Shown here: positions 44,107 to 53,359 of the stretch, one piece after another
Numbering within the stretch: position 1 is the first letter of the stretch
Layout of the letters: every line of letters starts with the position of its first letter
From: Paenibacillus xylanexedens
Lineage (GTDB): Bacteria; Bacillota; Bacilli; Paenibacillales; Paenibacillaceae
Length of the DNA stretch: 64,000 bases
Assembly (NCBI RefSeq): GCF_017874615.1
Contig: NZ_JAGIKV010000018.1
Coordinates: 87,926-151,925 of the forward strand
Direction: 5' to 3'
Program-made: the position numbers and the translations under genes
Notes under the pieces: generated by a model
The model's input: only the letters and a program-made list of their open reading frames with translations
Told to the model about the DNA's origin: nothing
The model's database searches: none

Positions 44107-44159
44107 AATAAAGGGGTGTTCGCCAGCCGTACTTACGGCCAGCAGAACACCCCTTTATT
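44107..44159 (+). terminator. Terminator after the small basic protein gene
   Basis: AATAAAGGGGTGTTC pairs with GAACACCCCTTTATT around an inner GCCG..CGGC stem. Confidence 0.85.
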
Positions 44160-44249
44160 GTTTCTATATAGTAAAAAGGAAAAAGACCCCTACAGGTATC
44201 ATACGAAGAGGTCACGGATAACTAGTATAGGTCCACCTACAGAGCTATT

Positions 44250-45101
44250 TCATTGTAATTTCAGCAACACCTTCTTAATCTCTGCCTGTAACTCCATCGC
44301 CCCGCCTTCATAACCCGGACGAAGTCCAAGGAGTCGCTCCAGCATCTGGTGCAATTCCGGCGTAAGCTTAAGTTCCTCCTGCCAGCTGGCGGGTTCACGG
44401 CCCTTCTCTGGCTCATAAGCCGAATACAGCATAAAGAGAAGAAAGTGGCCGATATCCTGCAAATCATGATCCGGTGTAGCCGGTTCATCTTCAGGCTCAG
44501 GGACTTCACGCATACGTCGCTTTAGCTCCGGCAACAACGGCTCCCCCAAGCGTCTCGCCAGGCCAAAGTCAATCAGATGCACCGTCCCTTCACGTAAAAT
44601 AACATTGGGAATCCGCACATCTCCATGAATATATCCCTGCTCATGCACATGAGCCACCGGAGCCAGCAGTTGACCTGCCAATTCCACACATTCCCGCTCC
44701 GTATATCGAAGACCTTGCTCAAATATGCAATCTTCCAGCGTCTGTCCACGAATATACTCGGTAACGATATAACTTCGTCTCCCGGATGTGAACACATCCA
44801 ATAGATCAGGGATCGCCGGATGATGCAGACGTCTCATCACGTCCGCCTCCCGCTCCAACAGATGCGCAGAGAGTCTGCCCTTGCTAGGCTTGGACTCCTT
44901 CAACGCCACTTCCCTGCCGTTCTGGTCATCTGTACACAGGTATGTCAGCCCATAGCTCCCCATACCCAGCAATTCCTGTATTGTATAACGCTCAGCAATG
45001 GTCGCGCCTTCCCGCCGAGGACGATCCGTCCATAGTCCGAGCACTCTTTGAAAGCTTCGTCGCAGCTCCACAGATCCTCCCACGCCAGCTTCCTGATCCA
45101 C
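44250..45101 (-). CDS. Serine/threonine protein kinase
   Basis: A 283-residue cytoplasmic protein kinase. Gly loop LLGMGSYGLTYL, ATP-binding Lys in EVALKESK, helix-C Glu in LEREADVMRRL, catalytic loop YIHGDVRIPNVIL (HGD instead of HRD, catalytic Asp kept) and LIDFGLARRL are all present. There is no membrane or PASTA domain, unlike PrkC. The start is GTG 45101, or GTG 45071, which lies four bases after GGAGG. It is downstream of the MerR-like gene by about 100 bases on the same strand and probably co-transcribed. Confidence 0.92.
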   Translation of the reverse strand: MDQEAGVGGSVELRRSFQRVLGLWTDRPRREGATIAERYTIQELLGMGSYGLTYLCTDDQNGREVALKESKPSKGRLSAHLLEREADVMRRLHHPAIPDLLDVFTSGRRSYIVTEYIRGQTLEDCIFEQGLRYTERECVELAGQLLAPVAHVHEQGYIHGDVRIPNVILREGTVHLIDFGLARRLGEPLLPELKRRMREVPEPEDEPATPDHDLQDIGHFLLFMLYSAYEPEKGREPASWQEELKLTPELHQMLERLLGLRPGYEGGAMELQAEIKKVLLKLQ

Positions 45102-45206
45102 TCAGTCTTTATCTACACTGAGCAGTCCGTTGCCAGTCTTCATGTTGTATGGAGCTTATTATATCAGGCCGATACTGTAAAATCACGATGGGTAAATGCC
45201 TGTTGC

Positions 45207-45893
45207 TCAAGCTTCCTTATGCTTCTTGGGCAGGAACCCGAACAACATACGCAGGGATACTCCTTTGGGTTTGCGTTTTCTTCCCTGGAAACTGCGCAGA
45301 TTGGTTACGAGTTCACGATCCCGCTCCTCTTCCAGCTTCTCGTTCATCCATAAACGCTGTTTTTCCATCTGTTCCTGAAGAGCCATATGTGTCTCCGCCA
45401 GATGCTGAAGGGTCAGCTCCAGTTCATCGACCCGCTGTTGCAGTAGCTGTACCCGATCATCCTGCTGTTGTTCCACGGCACCATAAGTCACCTCACTTAC
45501 CAGTTGCCCCAGACCTTCATAGGATCTCAGATTACCCATTATTTCAGGTTCTTCAGGGAATACGGATGACATGACTGTCGCTGCACATTCCGTCTCTGAC
45601 AGACCTTCAATTCCCACCACCGGGACATCTACTTCTACTACAGCTACAGGTACTTCTGGAGCCAATACAGTCACCACAGCATCAGCCAGGGGTAGATTAT
45701 GCTCTCTGAGTTCAGTCATCAGCCGTTCAATGCACTCGATGTCGTCGGACTTGAATAGTCTGGATTTGTTGGCTGACCGTTCGAACCGGTATCCCTGTTC
45801 TTCCAGTGCCGCCGCATATTTACGAAGAGTACTGGCACCTATGCCCAGGCTCTTGGCCGTTTCCGTCGTTGCTCCTGCTTCTTCAATCATCAT
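45207..45893 (-). CDS. MerR-like HTH protein with coiled coil (DUF3967-like)
   Basis: A 228-residue protein from ATG 45893 (GGGAGGG upstream; the longer frame to 45935 lacks a ribosome site). Residues 5-65 form a MerR/RacA-type winged HTH (ATTETAKSLGIGASTLRKYA). An acidic linker follows, then a coiled coil from about residue 150 (DRVQLLQQRVDELELTLQHL..MEKQRLWMNEKLEEERDREL) and a basic tail. This layout resembles DUF3967 proteins and RacA, the DNA-anchoring protein of sporulation. A perfect inverted repeat lies 30 bases upstream of the start, a possible binding site. The kinase gene follows. Confidence 0.78.
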   Translation of the reverse strand: MMIEEAGATTETAKSLGIGASTLRKYAAALEEQGYRFERSANKSRLFKSDDIECIERLMTELREHNLPLADAVVTVLAPEVPVAVVEVDVPVVGIEGLSETECAATVMSSVFPEEPEIMGNLRSYEGLGQLVSEVTYGAVEQQQDDRVQLLQQRVDELELTLQHLAETHMALQEQMEKQRLWMNEKLEEERDRELVTNLRSFQGRKRKPKGVSLRMLFGFLPKKHKEA

Positions 45894-45922
45894 TAATTCC
45901 CTCCCGGAATGAAGTCTTTTGG

Positions 45923-45965
45923 GAATCAATTTCATAATACCTTTAGTGAGTTATGAAATTGATTC
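45923..45965. promoter_or_regulatory. Perfect 15-bp inverted repeat upstream of the MerR-like gene
   Basis: GAATCAATTTCATAA (45923-45937) and TTATGAAATTGATTC (45951-45965) are exact inverted repeats with a 13-base centre. They are not followed by a T run, so are not a terminator. The left arm recurs at 47526. The rest of the gap to ldh (45966-46439) shows no gene or clear signal. Confidence 0.6.
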
Positions 45966-46439
45966 TTGGATAAAAACATTATGGCTTCAGCGTTCCTTTT
46001 TTTGGAACCGTCATCGGATCGGGGCAACCTGTCTCATGGATCAAGTATGCTTATCTTTTGCTTGTCCGTATGTATTCGTCAGCTTCTCGGCAGATCCCTT
46101 TGGCGGTTTTGTTCTGTTTCTGCGGATTCCTAAGAAGTTTTGTCAGGTATATGATCCGCACAAATAACCCCCAATCCGACAACTAACATGAATGCTGTCA
46201 TGTCGAATACACAGGTGCAAACGCCGTCAAATCTTATGATTATGAATTATTCATGTCAATTTTGTTAACTCCGTTACTCCAATACGCTCCCGCGATAGCG
46301 GATATCATTGCTGCACAGCTTTTCCATGTGTTATCTTATGTAACGTAGAAGTGCATTCCAGCATAAAATAAAGGACTATACTTAACATAGGACGCTTTAG
46401 TAACGGATAAATATCAATCTAAATGGGGGCTGAACGGCA

Positions 46440-47393
46440 GTGTTAGGCAAATCAGGCAAAGTAGCGGTGATCGGGGCGGGTCTTGTCGGTTCGAGTTGTG
46501 CGTATTCCATGATTAATCAATCGATATGCAGGGAAATTATGATGGTGGACCGGACGTATGACCGTGCTGTAGCACAGGCACTGGATTTTTCCCATTGTAT
46601 GGACTTCACACATAACCGCACCAAAGTATATGCAGGCATGTATGCCGATTGTGGCAATATGGATGTGATTATCTTAACCGCCGGGGCGAATCCCAAGCCA
46701 GGACAGACACGGCTGGATATTCTGGAGGAAGCGGAATCGATTGCCAAAGACATCGTGGTCCCGATCATGAACAGTGGATTTAACGGGATTTTTGTCGTCG
46801 CTGCCAATCCGGTTGACATAGTAACTTATATGGTATGGAAATTATCCGGCCTCCCCCGCGAACACGTCATCGGTACAGGCACGTCCATTGATTCTTCACG
46901 ACTCAAAACGCTGCTGTCTGAAGTCTTCTCCATCGATCCACGCAGTGTGCATGGTTATGCTCTCGGGGAGCATGGAGAATCCCAGTTCGTAGCCTGGTCC
47001 CATGTGACCATCGGTGGCAAACCGATTATGCACATCATGGATCAGCACAAGGAGCGCTTCAAACATCTGGATCTGGAGGATATCGCACGCAAAACAAAGG
47101 ATGCCGGCTGGGAGATCTTTACCCGTAAAGGTTCTACCCAATTCGGGATCGGCAACGCCCTCGCGCACATCACTCGTTCCATCCTCAATGACGAACACAA
47201 GATCATCGCCGTATCGGCCATTCTGGACGGAGAGTACGAGCAACACAACGTTTGCGTCGGTGTTCCTGCAATCATCGGTGGCAATGGCATTCAAGAGATT
47301 ATCGAATTGAATCTGGATGCAACGGAACGTGAGAAATTCAACAGCTCCTGTGAAATCCTATCAGGTAACATCAATCGTCTGACACTGGTATAA
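46440..47393 (+). CDS. ldh: L-lactate dehydrogenase
   Basis: A 317-residue NAD-dependent enzyme starting at GTG 46440. The NAD loop is KVAVIGAGLVGSSCAYSM; the substrate loop contains GANPKPGQTRLDIL; NPVDIVTYMVWKLSGLP and the catalytic HGYALGEHGESQFVAWS (active-site His) follow. It converts pyruvate to L-lactate and regenerates NAD during fermentation. No Rex operator was recognised upstream. It is monocistronic with a hairpin behind it. Confidence 0.96.
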   Translation: MLGKSGKVAVIGAGLVGSSCAYSMINQSICREIMMVDRTYDRAVAQALDFSHCMDFTHNRTKVYAGMYADCGNMDVIILTAGANPKPGQTRLDILEEAESIAKDIVVPIMNSGFNGIFVVAANPVDIVTYMVWKLSGLPREHVIGTGTSIDSSRLKTLLSEVFSIDPRSVHGYALGEHGESQFVAWSHVTIGGKPIMHIMDQHKERFKHLDLEDIARKTKDAGWEIFTRKGSTQFGIGNALAHITRSILNDEHKIIAVSAILDGEYEQHNVCVGVPAIIGGNGIQEIIELNLDATEREKFNSSCEILSGNINRLTLV

Positions 47394-47456
47394 GCCATTC
47401 GTGTACAACTCCACTTTGTATGCTTCAGCTCAACTTCAAAAGCCGGCCAACGCAAA

Positions 47457-47513
47457 CATGCCAATAATACTCCATGCGAGGAGGATTATTGGCATGTTTG
47501 GGTTTATTATTTT
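47457..47513 (+). terminator. Likely terminator of ldh
   Basis: CATGCCAATAAT..ATTATTGGCATG forms a 12-bp stem; the following tail is T-rich but interrupted. Confidence 0.65.
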
Positions 47514-47525
47514 TCACAGCCAGAT

Positions 47526-47540
47526 GAATCAATTTCATAA
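47526..47540. promoter_or_regulatory. Second copy of the GAATCAATTTCATAA motif
   Basis: Identical to one arm of the inverted repeat at 45923, here continuing TTGATT so that AATCAATT-TCAT-AATTGATT forms a shorter palindrome. It lies between ldh and the convergent hybrid kinase gene. Confidence 0.4.
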
Positions 47541-47557
47541 TTGATTTGAGTAGTTGT

Positions 47558-50266
47558 TCAATTCGGTGCAAGCTGAGGTTCGTCCCTTGGCCCCCATTGC
47601 TGTAACACCCGCTTCAACTCACTCAGCATAACCGGTTTGCTAATAAAGTCACGCATACCCATCTCCAGACAAGCTTCCTTATCTTCACGTTTGGCATTGG
47701 CTGTAACTGCGATGATTGGAGGTATGCGATCCTGTGGAATTAGGCGGTGTAACAGGTCTGTCGCCTTCAGTCCATCCATCACAGGCATATGAATATCCAT
47801 CAGGACAATATCATAAGCATTCTGAGAGATGGCATCAATTGCTTCCACACCATTAGTACATACATCTGCGTGGTATCCGAGCTTCTCCAGATATTCTCGC
47901 AAAATCTTCCGGTTCACCGGATGATCCTCCGCCACCAGAATACGCATGGCCACTTTATCACTTTGACGTGTGCGATCATGATGGAACTGACTTGCTGTCT
48001 GTTCTGCTGAAGCTTCTACACTCGCCGCAGGAACAGCAAACCGGAAGGTTGAGCCTTCCCCTTCTGTACTCTCGACACTGATACTGCCTCCCATAATCTC
48101 CACCAGTCGCTTGGAAATGACCAGTCCCAGTCCGGTACCACCATACTTCCGGTTAATCACCGGATGCAGTTGAGAGAAGGACTGAAACAACTGATCCAGC
48201 TTGTCAGCCGGGATGCCAATTCCCGTATCTTGCACCGCAAAATCAAGAACACTGTCTTCAGGCTTTCTGCCCTTGATAATATCCACGGCAACCTCAATGC
48301 TTCCCTGATCTGTGAACTTGAGCGCATTGCCAACCAAGTTCACCAGAATCTGCCGGATACGCATGGCGTCACCGACCATGAACTCAGGGATGCTCGGATT
48401 GAGACGATATCTGATCTCCAGATGTTTCTCATCTGCAAGCGGTTTAAACAGTTCGGCAACTTGTTCCAGCATCTTGCGTAATGCAAATGGTTCATAAGCC
48501 AGTGCCATTTTCCCGGATTCCAGCTTACTGAAGTCCAAAATATCATTAAGGATGTTCAGCAGAGCATCGCCGCTGTCTCGAATAATCTCGGCATATTCAC
48601 GCTGTTCTTCCGATAAATCGGTACCGATCAATAATTCTGTCATCCCCACGATCCCGTTCATCGGTGTCCGGATCTCATGGCTAACCATCGACAGAAATTC
48701 TGACTTGGCCTGAGCTGCCAGCTCAGCTGTCTCTTTGGCACGTACAATTTCACGTTCGCCAGTCACATCATTAAATACAACCACCGCGCCCTGAATCTGT
48801 CCCTGTTCAATAATCGGCGTCACCTGATACTGCACCAGAAAGCTGCTGCCATCTTTACGCCAGAATACATCTTCCTTGATTGAACGTATCTGTCCATCCA
48901 ACACGGTCATGTGGATCGGGCATTCTTCTTGTGGCAAATGACTTCCGTCTGCACGGGTGTGATGGATGATGGGATGTGAGTTTTTGCCAATGAATTCTTT
49001 CGCCTCATAACCGAACATCGAAGCTGCTGCTGGATTCATAAACATGGTGATTCCATCCGCATCCAAACCAAATATTCCTTCCGTAACCGTGTTGAGAATC
49101 AGCTCATGTTGCTTGCTGAGCTCCTGAATCCGTTCCGTGTATTCCTTGCGCTCGGTAATATCGGACACGATCCCATAGACGCCCACCATTTCCTTATCCA
49201 CAATAATGGGCACATTCGTAACAGATACTTCAATCTTCCGACCACTTGAATTAACGACTCGGGTCTCATAATATTGCGGTTCGCCTTGCTTCACCATGTC
49301 AAAATAATGTTTGCCATGTTGCACTTCGCATTTATCCAGATTGGATAAAAAAGATTGGCCAATAAGCTTATTGCGCGGAATATCCAACATTTGCACCAGT
49401 TTGCTGTTCACTGCGCTGTATTTACCTTCCAGATTCAATGAATACACAGCTGCCGGGTTATGCTCGAACAACGATCTGTATCGCTGACGGCTTTCCCGAA
49501 GACGTCTTTCCGCATCCTTATGCTGGGTAATATCCCTGCTGATGCTAACAATCTGGACACTCTTGCCACGCTCTCCAGCAACAGGTTTCGCCAATGTCTC
49601 CATCCAGATATAATGTCCCTTCTTGTGCAACACACGCATCTTGCAGCCATTGCCGATCTTGGAAAGATCCAAAGGGTCCGGATAATCTCCCGAATAACAA
49701 TAATCCTTGAAGGACTTTCCTATGACTTCCTCCGGCCTATAACCCAGTAAGGTGTACACGGAAGGGGAAACGTATAACAACTCGCCATCCGTAGCACAAG
49801 TTGTAATCAGATCTTGTGCATGGTCAGCCAGCACCTGATATTTCTCCTGTGCCTCCTTAAGCTCACGGTGCACTTCCAGGATATCGGTAACATCTTTGGC
49901 AATGCCATAGATTCCTACAACGTCTTTTCCCTCCGTTATAGGCACATACGTTATCTCTGCCTGTTTCAGGGAACCATCTTTATGATAAAAAGTAATTGGA
50001 TTACTGACTGAACGTCCAGCCAGTACCTCTTTAATGTATTGTTTGCGTGAATTTTCACTGTCCGGAGGACAGATCTCACTCTGATTCATACGAATCAAGT
50101 CATCCAGTGTATACCCAGATATCCGCTCTACCGAGGGATTAGCATCAATATAGTTTCCATGGATGTCCATTACATAAATGGCATCCGGATGGTTAAAAAA
50201 CAGTGATTGGTAAGAACTTCCCTCAGAAATAATGCGCTTCAGGGTTTCCGTTTTATTAATATCCAA
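47558..50266 (-). CDS. PAS-domain hybrid sensor histidine kinase/response regulator
   Basis: A 902-residue cytoplasmic kinase starting at TTG 50266 behind AGAGGGG. Four PAS modules occupy about residues 12-495 (for example YRSLFEHNPAAVYSLNLEGK), each followed by a PAC-like VVGIYGIAKDVTD stretch. Then come HisKA (MVSHEIRTPMNGIVGM, His 530), the ATPase domain (NLVGNALKF; DTGIGIPADKL; GGTGLGLVISKRLVEIMGG) and a receiver domain (IVLMDIHMPVMDG, Asp 824). No membrane segment is seen, so it would sense an internal signal such as redox state or a small molecule. No output regulator is adjacent. Confidence 0.95.
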   Translation of the reverse strand: MDINKTETLKRIISEGSSYQSLFFNHPDAIYVMDIHGNYIDANPSVERISGYTLDDLIRMNQSEICPPDSENSRKQYIKEVLAGRSVSNPITFYHKDGSLKQAEITYVPITEGKDVVGIYGIAKDVTDILEVHRELKEAQEKYQVLADHAQDLITTCATDGELLYVSPSVYTLLGYRPEEVIGKSFKDYCYSGDYPDPLDLSKIGNGCKMRVLHKKGHYIWMETLAKPVAGERGKSVQIVSISRDITQHKDAERRLRESRQRYRSLFEHNPAAVYSLNLEGKYSAVNSKLVQMLDIPRNKLIGQSFLSNLDKCEVQHGKHYFDMVKQGEPQYYETRVVNSSGRKIEVSVTNVPIIVDKEMVGVYGIVSDITERKEYTERIQELSKQHELILNTVTEGIFGLDADGITMFMNPAAASMFGYEAKEFIGKNSHPIIHHTRADGSHLPQEECPIHMTVLDGQIRSIKEDVFWRKDGSSFLVQYQVTPIIEQGQIQGAVVVFNDVTGEREIVRAKETAELAAQAKSEFLSMVSHEIRTPMNGIVGMTELLIGTDLSEEQREYAEIIRDSGDALLNILNDILDFSKLESGKMALAYEPFALRKMLEQVAELFKPLADEKHLEIRYRLNPSIPEFMVGDAMRIRQILVNLVGNALKFTDQGSIEVAVDIIKGRKPEDSVLDFAVQDTGIGIPADKLDQLFQSFSQLHPVINRKYGGTGLGLVISKRLVEIMGGSISVESTEGEGSTFRFAVPAASVEASAEQTASQFHHDRTRQSDKVAMRILVAEDHPVNRKILREYLEKLGYHADVCTNGVEAIDAISQNAYDIVLMDIHMPVMDGLKATDLLHRLIPQDRIPPIIAVTANAKREDKEACLEMGMRDFISKPVMLSELKRVLQQWGPRDEPQLAPN

Positions 50267-50583
50267 GGCTTACCCCTCTTTTCTCAGCCAATATCTTCAT
50301 CTAACAGCAGGGATTAATTATCCCTTACAAAAATAGGCCTACCCTCGAATAACCATGTAAGCCTGCCTAGAAACAGCTTTTTTTATTTTACCAGATTCTC
50401 GTCTCATTTTACTTACAATCTATGATTCAATTCACATGATGTGTGAGGTAATACTTGGAATTTTAATATTACTCAGGAGGCGTCTTCAAAGGCAGACAAG
50501 TTATACAAGGATCAATGTAAGCCTCTAACAAGCTTGAAGTTCAATTCCAAGTCAGCTGATTCTGGCGAATGGCTAAGCGATTT

Positions 50584-50782
50584 TCTAAAGAACTCAGGAC
50601 ATCTTATTTGGCGTCCATGTGCCCTTTTTAAATTTTAAGGAACATCAGACACGTTAATCCCCATAATCTCCTGACAAAAACGCTGCAAACAGTTGTTTCA
50701 TTGGATATAACATGTCTCAGATTCCTTAGATTTCTGAGATCACTTCAAATCCTTGAATAAGACTCCTCAGGTTCGTTAGGGA
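50584..50782. repeat. Dispersed repeat family 2, copy 4
   Basis: Cores are TCTAAAGAACTCAGGACATC (50584), AAGGAACATCAGACACGTTA (50637), GATATAACATGTCTCAGATT (50704) and CCTCAGGTTCGTTAGG (50765). Same order as copy 2. The flanks within 50275-50816 show no gene. Confidence 0.75.
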
Positions 50783-50816
50783 GTTGACCATTCATGATGG
50801 GTGGGTCAGACATTAG

Positions 50817-50879
50817 AAAAAATCCTCCTGAAGCATACATACAATAGAGCTTTGCATGTTTTGCTTAAAGAGGATTTTG
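50817..50879 (-). terminator. Terminator of the LanFEG-type operon
   Basis: AAAATCCTC..GAGGATTTT forms the outer stem with an inner AGCA..TGCT pairing; T run on the minus strand. Confidence 0.7.
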
Positions 50880-50910
50880 ATCTACGATAACCAAGGGTGT
50901 AACGGATTAT

Positions 50911-51645
50911 TCAGATTTCTTTTTTTGCAAAATACATCATGCCGATTCCAATGAAAATAACAGCACTGCCTCCAACAACCGCCAGCATTGTGATCAGTGG
51001 AACATTGTAGGCTCCGAAACCTGCACCGTCCACGGGTGTCATCAGAATCATCGGTTGTGCCCATGGATAATACGGCCCATATGTCGCCGAGTTTACAATG
51101 AGAATATTCGGTATGGTCAGTGCAAAATTCAGTGCGAGCGGTGCGGCAAAGCTGCTCCACACCAATGAAACGAACATCTGCAGGGCAGCCAGGGGTACAC
51201 ATGCCAGCAACCCAAGCAGCAGTTTGCTCGCCAAGAATCCCCAAGGTACTGGCATTGTAATGCCATGAACCAACCCTGCCAGCAGAATGGACATCAGCAA
51301 CAATGCTTGCGTACCCGCCAGAAGCATGAGTACAATCGTCAGTTTACCTGCATATACGCCTGAACGTGTGAGCGGTAAAACCAGCATCTGCTTCCACCCT
51401 CCACCTGCATGTTCAAAACGGCAGACAAAGGACGTAAACACGCCAGTCAGCATCGGTAACAATAACAATCCGTGCAGGAAAACCATCGTGGTCATCAACA
51501 CCTGCCAATTCCCCGATGGCGTGGACAACAGTCCGATGAGCAGCGCAATGAGTGGACTCAGCAGAATCAGGAGCCATATGGGCGATTTACCCATTTTCAA
51601 TCGTTCAGCGGACAAAATTCGGAAGTACGTTGTTGCAAAGCTCAT
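50911..51645 (-). CDS. Lantibiotic-immunity-type ABC transporter permease (LanG/MutG-like)
   Basis: A 244-residue membrane protein with six predicted helices. It starts at ATG 51645, overlapping the end of the preceding permease. The N-terminal pattern SFATTYFRILSAERLKMGKSPIWLLILLSP and the FVCRFEHAGGGWKQMLVLPL motif are shared by LanE/LanG permeases that expel lantibiotics and bacitracin-like peptides. It is the last gene of a five-gene run RR-HK-ATPase-permease-permease. Confidence 0.9.
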   Translation of the reverse strand: MSFATTYFRILSAERLKMGKSPIWLLILLSPLIALLIGLLSTPSGNWQVLMTTMVFLHGLLLLPMLTGVFTSFVCRFEHAGGGWKQMLVLPLTRSGVYAGKLTIVLMLLAGTQALLLMSILLAGLVHGITMPVPWGFLASKLLLGLLACVPLAALQMFVSLVWSSFAAPLALNFALTIPNILIVNSATYGPYYPWAQPMILMTPVDGAGFGAYNVPLITMLAVVGGSAVIFIGIGMMYFAKKEI

Positions 51646-51646
51646 A

Positions 51647-52363
51647 TCAGGCCACATCCTTCCGGCTAAAATGCATCATACCCAGCAACAGAATCAATAA
51701 CCCTAAACCTGCCCCCATGCCTGCATACAGGTATGGATTAGGCCCATTCCAGGCCATCTGTGCCCAAGCGAGCGGAAAGCTCGGTGAGATACTGAGTGAG
51801 AACATACCCGTTATCGCGAGAACGATACCCAGGGTGACGGGAAGCGCCTGATTTTTGTTAACCATCGTGAGCCACAACTCCAGTGACAACACCGGAAGTG
51901 CACCAGCCAAAGGCAATAGCCCCAGCTTGATCGCATGTGTCCAAGGTATTTCGCTGGCATGGAATCCGAGGATCAGACCCAGACCTACAATTCCTGCGGT
52001 TAGCAGCAGGCAGGAGATCACCAGCAGCACACAAGCAAGCAGGAACTTGGCTAAATACACGGCTGGTCTGGGAATGGGCATTGCGAGCAACTGTTTCCAC
52101 GATCCCTGTTCATGCTCAACATTGGCGATCATGGAGCTGAGAATGGTTGCTCCCAGCATCAGAGACAAGGGCACAAAGACAACCACATTGCCGAGCAATC
52201 CGCCCCACAGGTTATCTGCATACTGCTCTTTCAGATAGTCCAGCCGTAAGCCAAAATTAAGCGCCTGCATCGCTGTCAATCCAAGAGGGGCCAGAAAAAC
52301 AAGAAACCAGATCCCTTTCCCCCGAATCTTGAGCCAGTCTGACGATAATGCACGCCCGGTCAT
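51647..52363 (-). CDS. Lantibiotic-immunity-type ABC transporter permease (LanE/MutE-like)
   Basis: A 238-residue membrane protein with six helices. It starts in the last codon of the ATPase gene (ATGA overlap). The segments LSSDWLKIRGKGIWFLVFLAP and MIANVEHEQGSWKQLLAMPI match the companion permease, showing that the two are paralogues. Together with LanF they form an exporter that removes pore-forming peptides from the membrane. Confidence 0.9.
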   Translation of the reverse strand: MTGRALSSDWLKIRGKGIWFLVFLAPLGLTAMQALNFGLRLDYLKEQYADNLWGGLLGNVVVFVPLSLMLGATILSSMIANVEHEQGSWKQLLAMPIPRPAVYLAKFLLACVLLVISCLLLTAGIVGLGLILGFHASEIPWTHAIKLGLLPLAGALPVLSLELWLTMVNKNQALPVTLGIVLAITGMFSLSISPSFPLAWAQMAWNGPNPYLYAGMGAGLGLLILLLGMMHFSRKDVA

Positions 52364-53274
52364 ATGGAAGCCCCCTCGCCAATGACCCGCATGAACAGAT
52401 CTTCCAGCGACTGACGCTGTTCCTCTACACGATACACATCATGATCCTGCTCAATTAATCGGCGCACAAGCAGTGCCACTGAACTGTTATCCATATAAGG
52501 GAACGTTAATTCAGAACCTTGTTGCTGACCAAATTGTCCCTGTTCTCTCGCCAGCTTCATAGCCTCTTCCGGCTCGGAAACCGTTAACCGGATAGAGCTA
52601 CCCGTCTGACTATGCAGACTTGCGATGGTATCCTGAAGCACCATCTTGCCTTCACGGATAATACCAACACGACTTGCCATCTGTTCGACTTCACTCAGCA
52701 AGTGGCTGGAAACCAGAACGGTAATGCCATGTTCCAGCGGCATACGTTTGATCAGTTCCCGAATCTCCTGAATGCCAGCAGGATCAAGTCCATTCGTCGG
52801 CTCGTCCAGAATCAGCAACTCCGGTTCACCCAGCAAAGCGCTGGCAATACCCAGACGTTGCTTCATCCCAAGAGAATACCCCTTCACCGAACGTTTGGCA
52901 TCCTTGGTCAGATCTACAATGGACAGCACTTCAGCAATTCTTGATTTTGGTACATTGATGATGCGGCGCAAAGTTTCCAGATTCTCTACGGCGTTCAGAT
53001 GTCCGTAATAGGACGGGTATTCGACCAAAGAGCCCACACGGCGCAAAATATCCATGCGATCCTTGCGGATATCCTTGTCAAAGACACGGATCACGCCTTT
53101 GGTTGGTTTAATCAAGCCGAGAAGCATGCGAATCGTTGTTGTTTTGCCGGCACCGTTGGGACCGAGGAAGCCGTAGATATCTCCCTTTTTAATATGCAGA
53201 TCAAGTTCACGGACCGCTGCACGGTCCCGGTATGTTTTCCATAGATTCGCCGTTTGAATAATATTTTCACTCAC
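52360..53274 (-). CDS. ABC transporter ATPase (LanF/BcrA-like)
   Basis: A 304-residue ATPase from GTG 53274 (GAGGTGATC upstream). Walker A GPNGAGKTT, signature YSLGMKQRLGIASALLG, Walker B LLILDEPTNGLDPAG and the H-loop VLVSSHLL are intact. The C-terminal extension ending in YRVEEQRQSLEDLFMRVIGE is typical of bacitracin/lantibiotic-export ATPases. It begins the transporter half of the operon, about 85 bases after the histidine kinase gene. Confidence 0.93.
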   Translation of the reverse strand: MSENIIQTANLWKTYRDRAAVRELDLHIKKGDIYGFLGPNGAGKTTTIRMLLGLIKPTKGVIRVFDKDIRKDRMDILRRVGSLVEYPSYYGHLNAVENLETLRRIINVPKSRIAEVLSIVDLTKDAKRSVKGYSLGMKQRLGIASALLGEPELLILDEPTNGLDPAGIQEIRELIKRMPLEHGITVLVSSHLLSEVEQMASRVGIIREGKMVLQDTIASLHSQTGSSIRLTVSEPEEAMKLAREQGQFGQQQGSELTFPYMDNSSVALLVRRLIEQDHDVYRVEEQRQSLEDLFMRVIGEGASI

Positions 53275-53359
53275 TGTATGATCACCTCAGAACTATCGTA
53301 ACCTTCCAAGGTTAAAGCCAAAGTAGCCTCCAGTTTAAGTTTAGTTTAAAAAAGCTATT

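Noticed and set aside
45919..46167. 82-residue plus-strand ORF upstream of ldh
   Set aside because: It starts at TTG inside the inverted repeat with no ribosome site and has no family resemblance.
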